This document shows, piece by piece, positions 1-12,700 of a stretch of 64,000 nt of DNA (the first letter of the stretch is position 1; every line of letters starts with the position of its first letter). The position numbers and the translations under genes were made by a program. The notes below the pieces were generated by a model. That model was not told the origin of the DNA. It made no database searches and was given only the letters and a program-made list of their open reading frames with translations. Origin of the DNA: Petrosia ficiformis (Eukaryota > Porifera > Demospongiae > Haplosclerida > Petrosiidae); the NCBI GenBank assembly GCA_947044365.1, contig OX345652.1:4859374-4923373 (forward strand), given 5' to 3'.

Positions 1-3000
1 AGCTCCTCGATACACTGGAACAGGCTCCAGTCCCTGTTCATATATCTGTTTATAATTGCAAAAGCAAGCAAGCAATAGATGACTATACGACACTTTCTAA
101 TGCTTCTAATGGAAAGTGAGTATGTCTTTTGAGTTAACAATTATAATAATAATAATAATAATTATTATTATTATTATTATTATTGTTGTTGTTATTTAGG
201 CTTCACTTGTATAACACATCATGTCCACCAGCTTCTCCTCCTACATCCCAACCATCCACACGTCCCTCATCAGCTCACAGTAGTACAAGTAGCGAAACCA
301 GTAATACCAGAGCAAGGTTTATATTATGTATGTTCTTCCGTTTACTCATCCTCTCTCTGTTCTAGACCCCCTACCAATCCACGTGAGGATGTCCTCTTAG
401 TTTGGAAAGAGCTAGAGGAAGCACGTAACATTTTAGCTGATGTACAGGCTATTCAATTAGATAGGACGACATCCCTCAGAGGGGAGCAACCTAATTATAT
501 ACCCCCTGCACCAACAAGAGATGAATATTTATCTTCACAAGAATGGATAGCTGTGAGCATTATAATCATTGTTTAATAGAGTACATTGAATATCTGTAAA
601 ATCTTAAAGTAGTTAATGTACGTTATAATAATAAATAGTTATTTTTATGTCTTATAATTACATGTGTGTATGCTTTTAAACATTGAAAGACATTTTTGAA
701 GCCATTGTGTAGAGTTTGGAGTTTATAGCATAGTTATAGAAGCACAGGGGGTACTACGATAGTTGTATAGTACATCAATGCCTACGTGTGCCTTTTCATC
801 CCTCTACATGTACCTTCCACCCATTCCATTAAGAAACATGTTCTTATACCTATGTGTATGTATACTTAGGGTTTTGGTTTAATTAATGTTCCGATGAAGT
901 CACTATAGGTTTAGGTATTGTTGATTGGGTCACAACATGATGTTTACATATAACTGTATTATCTAGATACATGGATTAAAAGTGAATCAACTTCTCTTTG
1001 GTGATTTAATGAAAGGGCTTGCATTTCAACATTGTGAAGGAGTTTTAAGAAAGTCGTCCATTGTTAGCAGTCCTGAGCGTACTTCAAAACAACTGAATGA
1101 AGAGAAGTTGGAGCTTGTGAGTTAGTGTAAATGTTTGTCTTTATCATTTTCAACTGACCTTTATTCTTTAGATAAGTTATGATAAAATTGTAGGTGCTCA
1201 ATACTGTCGAGGGTTTGTACACTTGAGGTAATTAGAAACCTTATATATGACCACACCAAATAATGAGATAGGACAGAATATTATCCATACCCATACCTCT
1301 ACTCATAAATAATTATTAGATGGAATGATGGTCGTATCATCCATGCCCATCTTAATGAAAGACCTTATCAAGAGTATCGTACAAAGGTTCTTAATCTCAT
1401 AAAACAATGTGAGAGAAGGTACGTATGATTGGTACTTTTAATGAGGAGTGCATATTCACTGTGTGTGGCCTTTAATTCATAGAATGAAATGGTTGAAGAA
1501 TGGAAGCCGAGAATTATTTGGAACAATCCTTGAAAATAATGTAAATATCTTGCGTTTGATAATACTAAATGTTGACTCTTGTTTCACTCCTAGATTATCA
1601 TAGCAGTTGATACATCAAGCTCAATGGAGGGACGCCTACCATTAGTGAAGAGGAAGTTAAAACAACTTGTACAAGAACAACTAATACACAAGAATAACTT
1701 CTCTTTTATAAAGTTCAGTACCGAGGCAGTTGCTTGGCAAGATCACCTTGTTCCTGTTACACTTCAAAATATGTCTGCTGTAAAGGATTGGGTAGTAGGA
1801 CTGGAGGCTGGAGGAAGTACAGATACTTTAAGTGCCCTCAGGAAGGCAACTGGGACAAAAGATGTTGAAGCAGTGTATCTGCTTACTGATGGAAGGTGAG
1901 GACTCGTATCTTTATCTGTATGTCTGTCTGTCTGTCTTTTGTATTTTGTAAGCACCTGATGAAGGCTTAGAGCCGAAATGTTGTGTTTAACAAAATTTGC
2001 TGTTTTCAAAGTAATTGTAGGTGTCTAGCGGTTTAAATCACTCTACTAGTATGTCTATCTGTTGTTCATTAATATCATTTCAGACCAGATCAATCTCCAG
2101 AAGTTATTTTCTCTCACATACAACAATGGAAACAAATACCCATTCACACCATATCATTCAACTGTGCCGACAGTAAAGCTAACAGTTTTCTTTCGAAGCT
2201 GGCCGCTATAACAGGAGGAAGGTGTGCACATGTATGTATGTGAACATGTACAAGTATATGTGTGTAGCTTATGTTCTTAAACCACATCCAAAGTCCAAAC
2301 CACACCCCCAGATATCATTATTATTCGGAAGATATCAGTGACCCAGAGGGACCTGTAACTCATCATAGTGAGGATCTCCAGATATTGATCGATGAAGTAT
2401 CATTAGCTCGTGAACAATTATCAAAATCTGAACAATTCAGAACTGAATGTGCAAAACTACAACACACAGGAAAAGGTTATTCTTAATCTTAAAAACTACA
2501 CAATGAAGGGTCAATTATATTAGGAGTCAATTGCATTAGTCATATTACATCACAAGGGAAAAGGTGGGGTCAATTGTGTTAGTTATACTACAATACAGGG
2601 AGTCAATTGTATTAGTCATACTATAACACAGGAGTCAATTGTATTAGTCATACTATAACACAGGGAGTCAATTGTATTAGTCATACTATAACACAGGGAG
2701 TTAGTCATATTACATCACAAGGGAAAAGGTGGGGTCAATTGTATTAGTTATACTATAACACAGGAGTCATGTGTATTAACACAAGATAAAGGGTGGGGTC
2801 AATTGTGCTACCATACAAAGGAAGGTGTAGACATTTGTAATTTGTACAACTAGCTACAACACAGGTTGGGTCATAGTATAGACATTTGTACAACTACCTA
2901 AAAGTTGTAAAATTGCACAACACATGTAGGGTTAATAAGGCTTTTTGTTTTCCTTTGAAAGTTTGATGCATAATGCATTAGGGTTAGCCAACTAGCAACT

Positions 3001-6000
3001 AAATGCTAATATGAAGGCGCCCTAACATACATTACAAAACAAGATAAGTAAATAAACTATTTAACGTGACGTAAAACAATAAACACTACTAGTAGATACC
3101 ATGTTGCCAGGTAAAGCATTGCACAGTGGCACAACACTGACAAAAAAAAGAGGATTTAAAACTAACAATACGGGCAAATGGGATGAGTATTGATTAGTCA
3201 TGGTGATGACGTGGGTTTGAATGAAGGTTACGAAAGAAATAAGTCATGCAAAAGTATAACTACTGCTATAATCACACCATATACATGTACATGTAAAAAA
3301 TAAATTACTATACATACGTATATGAGTCATCTGGTGTTGCTACAATAATGACTACATTTAGTTATAGTTATATTATGTACAGCTATCCAAAATTTAATTG
3401 TGTGCAATTGATTTTCTTTTAGGAAAGCTACAATCATCTACTCCTAAGAGTCATTTGAGAACCAAAAATTCGTAAGAATTAAAACATGCATTCATTCATA
3501 ATTATAGTAAATAATTTCTAAAAGGTTGACTTCTTTATCAAAATGGCTGTCAAAGAACGATCTTATTTCTCATCATCTTACACTAATGGATGCACTTGGG
3601 CCAGCCTCTGTCCCTCATAATCCTCATCATGTGCCAATATTAGATAAAAAAATAAAGGGGAAAGTGTTTGAGGGTATTTTATCCACAGCTCATATCACTG
3701 GTGATGGGCATGTTCGATTGATTAACCCTTGTGGCGTCGATCTTCAGAATTACACCGATAAAATTGATGTTTACACTGAAGAGTGTGAAAGAGTCATTAT
3801 GAAATATGCCTTTGCTAAACTCCCAACAGATGTAAGAAAACATTTGAGCATCCAGCTTAATTTACAAAAAGGAGAAGTGCCAATTTATGATGAACATAAA
3901 CTACTTGTGTGTCAACGTCTTGAAGAGGGTGGGTGTGGCCTGGTTTTGGAAAAGATACAGAAAGTGGAAGAGGAGATTGAACATGCTAAGAGTTTTAAAG
4001 AACAAGCTAGAGCCCTCCTGGAGGAAGTAAGGAAGGAGAATAAACAATCAGAACTTTTAGAATCTGTGGATGGTTTACAATCTCCTTCACTTTTGTCACT
4101 CTCGTCAGGTGCTATAAGTGTTAGTGAGTCACTTATCAATGATGTTGTACATGATAAAGCACATGAACATGGGGAAATGAAAAGAAAGGTATACATATCT
4201 GTACACACATATATATAATGTATACATGTATGTACATGCATTCATGAGTATGTACATACATATATGTAGATACATACATGCATATGTGCATGTACATACA
4301 TAAATAAATTTGTATTTATTTTTCATAGAGAGAAATGAAGGATGTAAGAGGGCAGAGTTTAAGGCGTGGTCAACATGTCGTTGCAATTGACCCTTCTGAT
4401 GGAGTATATCACCCAGGTATGTATGTATGCATGTATGTATGTATGTATGTACGTATGTATGATGTATGTATGTATGATGTACGTATGTGTGTAGACAATG
4501 TGTTGAACTAACAAACATACACATGACAAAAAAAGCAATTCACACACAATAAAGGAACATTAACTAGTATTAATCAACTTGTTGCTGCAGGTATTGTTTC
4601 AACTCAGCCTCGTAATGGTTTCTGTGAAATTACGTTTACTTCAAAACAAAAATGTAAAGTATTAACAAAACATCTCATACCTCTTGGAGGCTCTGCCCCT
4701 TGTCCTGTAGTTCACCATGGAGATCATGTGCTTGTTCGAGTAAGACTGAAATCAAAGAACAGTGAAGACAAAGATATGTATTTACCAGGTGTGGTTAGTG
4801 TTCCACCTGAAAACCCAAGGCTCGCTGGTGCAGTTTATTCTGTTACAATACTTGGAGGGAGAGTTTTAACATGTCAACGTCATGCTATAGTTAAAATAGG
4901 TCGCAGTCGATATCAACAAGCTTGTGATGAGATGGTAAGCAAGACAAAAATGGCAGAAGCCATCATCAAAGAGGATGAGCAGGTTGAATCTAAAGACGCA
5001 ATATTATCATCTTTATATAAACTATCGCATACTCCAGTACTAGTGCCAACCCCTAAGCACTTGCCAGTATCCTCTAGACATACAATAACACAACATATTT
5101 CCATGGCAACCCCTGAACAATTGCCAGTATCCTCTAGACATGCACGAACACAACATATGAAGATGAAACAAACTATTGAACGAAACACACAAACAGAAAC
5201 TGAAATCAATTTATTATCCAAGTCTCTGCCTACAACTGGATTAATTATGGAACGAGGAACATCTCCAAGTCCAATTTTTTGTGACGTAGGAACTAATACA
5301 GGCCCATTAATGGAAAACAAGGTAGTGTGGACCATGCCAGAAATGAAAGAGGTTGCTACAGTTACAGAATGGGACGAGGAGGAAGAAAAGCCCAAGACTA
5401 AAATATTAGAGCAAAGTGATTTTCAAGATAACTCAAACAATCTTACTATTGGCATGCTAAGCCCCACCCACAACTCCACACCTCTTGTATCCCCAACACG
5501 TAAACACTCTTCAACTGACCACTCCCCCTCACATTGTTCAAAGGACACGCCCACTAAACCATCTATAGGAGAACAAGTATTAGCTTGTTGGCCTGATGAT
5601 GGATGGTATTATCGAGGTATGTAGTAACGTATGTATGTATATGCCAGGTATACATACATGGTACGGTGTACATATATACACTATGTGTCTATGGCACATA
5701 AACAAAAAGTCATTTATACATATGAACATAAATGTACATGTACAAGTGTATTGCTCATTAGGAATTTTAATTAAAGAAGAATATGGAAGTTGGAAGGTTC
5801 AGGATGCTAATGATGTCATTGAAACCATCCAACGTGATGACATCATCACTGATCAAGATGATGCAGATGCTAACATCACTGTAAGCTACACCCACTAATC
5901 AAGTCATCTCAATTACTAATTATGCATGAACAGGTTGGAGATCCAGTAATTGCTCTACATATGTCGTATTCTCATAGCTATGCTCCAGGTTAGTCAAGAA

Positions 6001-7543
6001 ATTCTTCATGTACTCCCAGCGGAATTATGTCATCATTATATCATAAAACTATTCCAGGCAGTATCATTGTTAGAGTTGGGTGTGGTTTTTCAACTTATAA
6101 AAGCAAACACAATTCTATTTATAGAAGCAAATAGTTACATTGATCAAGAAACTACCTTCTCTGCCCACTGTGCCCAGCCTATATATCGCGCAGAAAGGAA
6201 TAATACATGTAATCATGATTACATCATACATGTACATATGATGTGATGATTACATCATATGTACATATACATATGATGTAAGGATTACATCATATGTACA
6301 TGTACATATGATGTGATGATTACATCATATGTACATGTACATATGATGTAATCCTTACATCATATGTACATGTACATATGATGTGATGATTACATCATAT
6401 GTACATGTACATATACAATTATTGTGATAATTATATTAAGTATGCAATTAAAACCTCCATTGTCTTTGCATATAGGTCGAGTAAATGGTATATTGGTTGA
6501 TGGATTTCATTTTATGGTGGAGTTATATGATGGTTCACAGGTGAGCCCCTCCCACAACCATCCATTCATTAATAGTTATAATTTAGGGGTGTCTCCCACG
6601 TCACGAGATATACTCCATTTCTGAGGACAAGTATAAAGACTCAGTCCAGTTCATACTAACACAGGAACAGGCCTGGGTAGGTAAACCTGTAATAGGACGA
6701 TCTGATAAAGATGGACTATTTCATCAAGGTACATATACATATATATAATAATTCATATGTATTTGTACAAGCCAATCTTTATCAGGTGTGGTAATTAAAA
6801 AGCTGGATAACTCTCAACAATGTCTTATTAAATGGGTTAATGGAACAACAGAGATACTGGTACATATACATATGTCATTTATATAATAAATTACTCTTGG
6901 ACTGCAGGATATAGCGGACATGTTTGGGGAACTGACTAGGCGCCGCCCACTTTACATCGGTGATTTTGTAATAGCACTTCCAAGCAATGGTGTGTATGTA
7001 TGGCTATACACACATATATTAGCCAGACCCTGTTCTTAATAAATATATATACACATAATGTAGATTTCACAAAACCTAAAGGCGTGTGTTATCCCGGCAG
7101 AATAGAGGGTGTACAAAATTCTGAACTAATAATCCAACTTTACAATGACGAATAGTGAGTTTAAGTGTATGGTATGTTACGTACATGTGTACTCTGTACA
7201 TGCATCTGCATACGGAAATCTTGTGTTGCCATGGTAACCTTTGATCTTGAATGTATGGTAATCCATGCATGTGTGGACACACCCAATGTTTAATAGTGTA
7301 GACTATTAAAAATGAAGTGTACATGCATGATGTGTAACATACCTTCTAAGATCGAAGGTTACCATGGCAACACACCCTAAGGCCTAGTTTACCATATAAG
7401 CACAGACACTTCTATGTATGTATACATAACATGTACGAAAATAATGTAAGTTTAAATTTGTGTACAGCTGTTTGGCTTCTGGTGAGCACTGTTTCTGGAT
7501 ATCAGATGTGTACTATTACGAGAGTATTGCGGCTCTTAAATAG
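1..7543 (+). CDS. VWA3B-like protein, 3' part (C-terminal 1278 residues)
   Basis: Twenty-two exons can be joined in frame to a TAG stop at 7541-7543; the 5' end lies outside the window. Exons: 1-115, 200-316, 366-552, 967-1116, 1172-1227, 1320-1418, 1483-1540, 1594-1895, 2084-2221, 2312-2475, 3423-3471, 3525-4188, 4329-4416, 4591-5616, 5762-5880, 5934-5988, 6476-6540, 6665-6728, 6786-6859, 6908-6989, 7064-7154, 7468-7543. The first exon ends a VWA fold (VPVHISVYNC). A second, complete VWA domain begins at 1594 with a MIDAS-type DTSSS and a later LLTDGR. Between them are linker motifs such as WIAIHGLKVNQLLFGD, typical of VWA3 proteins. The tail from about 4340 is a series of small beta-type modules resembling DUF4537/Tudor domains (RGQHVVAIDPSDG, GEQVLACWPDDGWYYRG, VGDPVIALH, IGDFVIALP). 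VWA3B-type genes are usually linked to cilia; that role here is inferred from family. The VWA3B versus VWA3A assignment is less certain than the family. Confidence 0.85.
1956..1978 (+). ncRNA. Hammerhead-ribozyme-like core motif in VWA3B-like intron
   Basis: CTGATGA, a 3 bp stem GGC-TTAGA-GCC, then GAAA: an intact pair of hammerhead core boxes with stem II. The cleavage-site side (UH after stem III) could not be placed, so it may be a mobile-element remnant and not an active ribozyme. Confidence 0.35.
2505..2790. repeat. Intronic minisatellite
   Basis: An irregular tandem repeat of about 33-35 bp built on GGAGTCAATTGTATTAGTCA followed by TACTATAACACAG sits in the 947 bp intron between the 2475 and 3423 exon edges. 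Copies vary by small indels. The rest of that intron shows no coding signal. Confidence 0.7.
6195..6415. repeat. Tandem palindromic repeat in VWA3B-like intron
   Basis: About five copies of a self-complementary block: ACATCATATGTACATG and its mirror CATGTACATATGATGT alternate with GATGATTAC spacers. Each unit can fold into a hairpin, and neighbouring units can pair with each other. It fills most of the intron before the 6476 exon. Confidence 0.75.
7220..7374. promoter_or_regulatory. Inverted repeat with two X-box-like (RFX) motifs
   Basis: Within the last intron of the VWA3B-like gene, GTTGCCATGGTAAC (7225-7238) and GTTACCATGGCAAC (7358-7371) sit in inverted arms about 27 bp long that also share GATCTT / AAGATC flanks. 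Both match the imperfect-palindrome RFX X-box consensus. A MITE-like hairpin is an alternative explanation; binding is untested. Confidence 0.4.
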
Positions 7544-7746
7544 TATATTATATTATAATATTAATAATTTGTTGTCACTTGCAGTTCTGAAATATACATA
7601 CAGCACATCATAAGTAATTATAATTATTGTCACATGATTTACAAGTGACATAATACATGTATATAAATTATTATATTATGTAATTATATTTCATACAAAA
7701 AAGAACAGTTTATTTTTCAATTTTAGCAGTGTCCTCTTTAATTAAA

Positions 7747-9573
7747 TCATGAATAGCTGTCTTCATCCCACTTATGTAAGACACATAGCCCAGGAGTATT
7801 TGGTTGGTTAGTCATAAACCCCATTTGAAGGGGCCAACCTGTTAAAATGGAGTCAATATAAAGCGTATGAAATAAATAGGATGATGCAGCTGTGTTGCAA
7901 TTCTCTCTACTTGATATTTCAATGTACTGTGTTAACTGTTTCAGTGCTGCTAGTAAAACGCTCCTTTTCCCTCCTAAAACACCTGGATTATGGTTGCCAT
8001 GGAGATTGAGTATATCTCTGGGATAGTGTTTGTAACATCTGTTGTAAATTTTGACCACATTCGAAGAGTTTGAAGTATCGTGAAAAGGAATATCTAGTCC
8101 TAAATATATGATATCCCCAAACTGTTGCATCATTTCAAAAGGGTTGTTCAGTATTTTTATATCTCTCAAATCAGTCATTAGGGCATACCTCACATCTTTA
8201 TGAGATATTATATAATCATAATACAAGAAATATCGTATGTCATTTGGAGTGTAACCATGAAAATCAGCAACCTTCACAAACTCACAATTGCGATAATTCT
8301 TCTTAAAAATGTTTATGAACTCGTCACTTAGAGCATCATGAAATATTACCATGTTTAATTCTAGTTTATATACACTTTGGAAAAAGTTTTCCATGAAGTA
8401 AAAATTATTGTTCATGAATTCAAGTTTATATTGCGGATTTCTTTGTGTCGTGAAATACGTTGTCATGACAACATCTTTCGTCTGTTGTGTACGATATGTT
8501 AAGTACTTCTTACTCAACTTTCTTGTCAGAATTAAACCATCTTGGTAACCAGTAACAACAAAGTTTGGTATAGTACAGTTCACGATATTATATATCACAC
8601 ACTTTAACTTTTGTTCTCTAATAATCTCACTTAAAATTCTCACTAAATCATCAATATAACATAATTTAGTTGACTCTGGAAGTTGATTTTGCTGTTTCCA
8701 AGGACCATACGCTCCTTTAATCCTAATTATAGCCATACTGACATCATATAGATTATAGTACGTAGACAAAGATAACTCAAAGGCTCTTATCCAAGGAATA
8801 TTATTTGTTCCATCATATTGCTTAGGAGACAAGAGAAGAAATAAAGTATCTGGAAGTTCGTCTCGGATAACTTCCAGTAACAATATAAAATTTTCATATA
8901 GTCTTGAAAACAATCTCACCTCATCAGCAATAACAGTTTTTCTATTTTCATACAACATTGAAGGGATATATATGATGACGGTAGGGGAATACATTCGTAT
9001 GATCAATTGAGTCGTTCTGTAGTTGGAATAATTTATAAACTGAGGATTTAAGGCCATATTCGTTAGTTCCTCCCAGCGAAACCAACTGAGTGGGTCAAAA
9101 CCTATATTAATATTGTCCTCTGTGGGTACAACCCGTATATTGCCCCAATCATGAAACCATTTTGAAATACTCCCTCCAAGAAATCCTGATGCTCCAATAA
9201 CAAGTATGGTAGAACCTCTTCCAAAAGAGTGGGTAATGAATGTTTTATCACCATGACAAATAGCATCCTGAATTTTGATTGGTTCTTGTAGCAATAAAGA
9301 AATACTGGTATTCGATGGAGATGCTTGCTTTCTTGATAAATGACGTGATTCTGATTGAACAGGAACTAAAGGGTCTATTCATAATGAGAATATAATAAAT
9401 ATATAAATGATATATATATATAATTATAATTTATACTCAATGGAGTCCCCATCATGTGATGACCTACCAGGACTATACAACCAAAATCCCACAAAAGTTA
9501 GAAGGAAAGAGGACATTAAACCTATTATCAACAGTCTCCTTACTCGTCTTGGAGCAATTCTAACTAATACCAT
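7747..9573 (-). CDS. Type II membrane protein: epimerase-like Rossmann domain fused to a glycosyltransferase-like domain
   Basis: Two exons (9468-9573 and 7747-9374 on the complement) give 577 residues. The start at 9573 is chosen because it opens a basic N-terminus followed by a hydrophobic stretch (about residues 13-32, LLIIGLMSSFLLTFVGFWLY), a typical Golgi signal anchor. The donor CCTG|GTAGGT joins in phase to the big exon. Residues ~90-330 resemble an NAD(P)-dependent epimerase (VIGASGFLGG, near residue 95; AYGPW later). The position of the usual YxxxK is occupied by IPWIRAFEL, so the catalytic Tyr and Lys appear lost. Residues ~337-577 look like a nucleotide-sugar transferase: NDIRYFLYYDYI, ALMTDLRDIKILNNPFE (DxR/DxD-like, near 435), NPGVLGG, and a terminal HKWD. 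The substrate is unknown. The gene lies convergent to the VWA3B-like gene and downstream, on the same strand, of the epimerase-PAN-EGF gene. Confidence 0.75.
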
Positions 9574-9700
9574 TCTTCTCCACTTCTTCCTGAGTCCCTG
9601 TGGTCAATGCGTTTTTTTTGTGTTTTCAGTATACTATTAATATATAAAGTAATTGATAATAATAATTAGAATGTATACATTTGAAAGCTGTGGTTCTGTT

Positions 9701-12700
9701 TTAAGCACAGTCATATTTTCCTGGAGCAAGTCTTCTACAATGTCGATTTCTAGGACAGCTGAAAGCCATGTGACAATAATCAACATCTGTAATAATAGAA
9801 GGGCTTAACATTACAATATCTACATGTATGTATGTATGTACCTATGTATTTTCGTATGTATGTATATATAAAGTATGTATGTACATACGTACGTACGTAC
9901 ACACACATGTATGTATGTATATACATACGTAGGTATGTATGTATGCATGTATATCACGGTACAATAGTTAATCCACAACTATTTTGGTGAATATACGTAA
10001 GTCTTACCAAGGACATAGAGAGTTCCTGATGAAGATTTCCATTTGGAAGGTTGTCTGATAATCTTTTTCAGTAATCCATTAGTGTTGAATCCCATACAAT
10101 GATACGATTCCATACATGCCTGTTTCAGTAGTTCTACATTACCTTTAGCTTCTGGATAGTAAGCCATATTTCCTTCTGGAGACTCTTTGCTCTATAGAGA
10201 AACAAGATTTGTACAGGTACACTGCAAAAAAAGAAAGCACCAACTTTAAAAGAATAAAACTGAGCATTTCCTACAAATTCTTTCCAATTTCTACCCGAGA
10301 CTTTATCTGCTACTCTTTGTTCTTTCTCTACAACTGTTTCATGGCCCTTTCGATATCTAGTGGAAAGAATAAAACCTACTGAAGACTTGGTGGGTAGAGG
10401 TGTGTGATGTACATACAGTTCTTCACAATGGTTAGGTCCTACCAGAGCCCAGCCTTTTGCACAACCACACTTAAACTGAGCAGGCCCTGAAGTAAACACA
10501 AAATAATGACATCAAATTACATCATCAATGCAATGACCAATCGTTTTATAGCATTGATCACTGAATATGATTATGATTCATACCTAAATATGTACAAGTT
10601 GCATTCCCATAGCAATTGTGAATACCAGCTTCACAAACATCAATATCAGCAATGTAGAGAGAACTGCCTGGTCGACTTGACCACTGTTTTTCTGGTCCTA
10701 TGTACTGTTTCAGTTTTCCATCGGATGTGAATCCCACACACTCGTCTACAACACTACATACTTCTTCCATTTCCTGTAATATTAAATATTAATGTGATTA
10801 TGCAGACACACACTTACAGACACACACACTCACACAGACACACACACTCAAACTCACACACACTCACACACACTCACAGACACACACACTCACACAGACA
10901 CACACACACAATTACCCGTATATTTCTACTTGTAATAACTCGTTTTCCATCGCCTCCAGAGTAATATTTTCCTATCATATAAAATACATTACTATTAACC
11001 TCATGATTAATTAACAAACCTTCTTTTTTTATAAACTTCTTTTCTTTATAAAGTACAGCTGTTGGTCTCCCTTTACTTCTCAAATAGTTAGCAAATCTAA
11101 ATATCATATTATCATCCCATATATATATATATATATACACACTCTCTCACTTTTCCTGGTAATTCTTTCTCCTAGTAATCATGTCTCTATTTCTTTGTTT
11201 AATATAATCTTTGGCTACTTTATCTCTTAAAGAATGGTCAGGCTCTTTGTATGATCTGGAATTATACACCACAGATACATGTACATGTATGTGTAGATGT
11301 ATTTGTGTGTGTACATGTATGTGCGTGTACATGTATATGTGTACATGTATATGTGTACATGTATGTGCGTGTACATGTATATGTGTATATGTATTTGTGT
11401 GTGTACATGTATATGTGTACATCTATATGTGTGTGTACATGTATGTGTGTGTACATGTATGTATGTGTACATGTATATGTGTGTACATGTATGTGTGTGT
11501 ACATGTATATGTTTGAGTACATGTATATGTGTACATGTAAGTAGAGACACAGACAGTCAGACACACATACATCTTTTCTCCATAATAATATTCTTTAAAC
11601 CACTTCACAAACTCTTTAATTCCTATATATAACTATATTTATACATACATATATAATAATTATAATACGTACCTTCTTCAATAGTGACATGAGGTATAAT
11701 TCCTAATATATCTTGAGTCTCTTTAGTATTAGCTGGGTATGAATCCATTTCATAAAGAGGAAGAGGAACATATTTCTGAGAAGAAGAAATTCTAAATGTA
11801 TTTTAAATAATATTTCTTCTTACAAAATTAGATGCTTTTTTCTGTAGCTCTTTCTCTAACAGGTGTACTATAGTTTCCATGGAAACGAGTTTCCCATTAC
11901 CAAGATTATATAGTTCGTTACAAGACTTTGGATTGTGTTTCAGTGTGGCAGTAATACCACTGACGACATCATCAATATAAATGTAATCACGACTTGTAAT
12001 TTCACCATTACTAGTATGAGAGTATGAGAATGGGGATATGGGATGACAGAATAGGAATTGGTATTAGCATTCAGTATAGGAATGAAGTTTAGTGAAAATA
12101 AAATGGATTAGGTTTAGAATGAGTCTCAATACTGAGCCTCATTCTCATACTTGCAACATGAGTATAAGACTGAGAATGAGACTAACGTGGTGTACTTCAT
12201 TGCAAGACTTGTATTTCCAATATTCAAACCTTGTTTTTGGAATTTCCAAAGGTGTGTTCTTATCTAGGGACATTGCTATTTTATAAATATCGGAATCAGG
12301 ACGTCCCCACGATCCATATACACTAAATGGACGTACTCCAACAATACTGAGACCATTCTTTTCGCAAAAACTTATAGCCATTTCTTCTGTTGCAATCTAA
12401 AATATTGGCATGGAATATTCTTCAAGACAAATAAAACACAAGTGACCTTCAAAGCTGTATATAGATTACGAGGTGGAGGTACAACAGACTGTGAAGAACC
12501 AATGATTGTATCACCTGATGAGGCATACACAAAATGTGTTTCCTTGGTAACAGAAAATACTAAAATGAGATTTCTTACATAGACATATAATTATATACTC
12601 ACATAACAAACTTACTTTGTGTTCCGTAAGGAGCTGTAATAAAACCATCAGGCATTCCATGTTAGAGTGACCATAACTAACTGGATCTTTTAATGATATG

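Noticed and set aside
4913..5395. Minus-strand 160-codon ORF
   Set aside because: Antisense shadow of a large VWA3B-like exon; no recognisable domain.
11147..11632. Five overlapping His/Tyr/Cys-rich ORFs
   Set aside because: Microsatellite read-through; only the short epimerase exons at 11151-11255 and 11571-11622 are kept.
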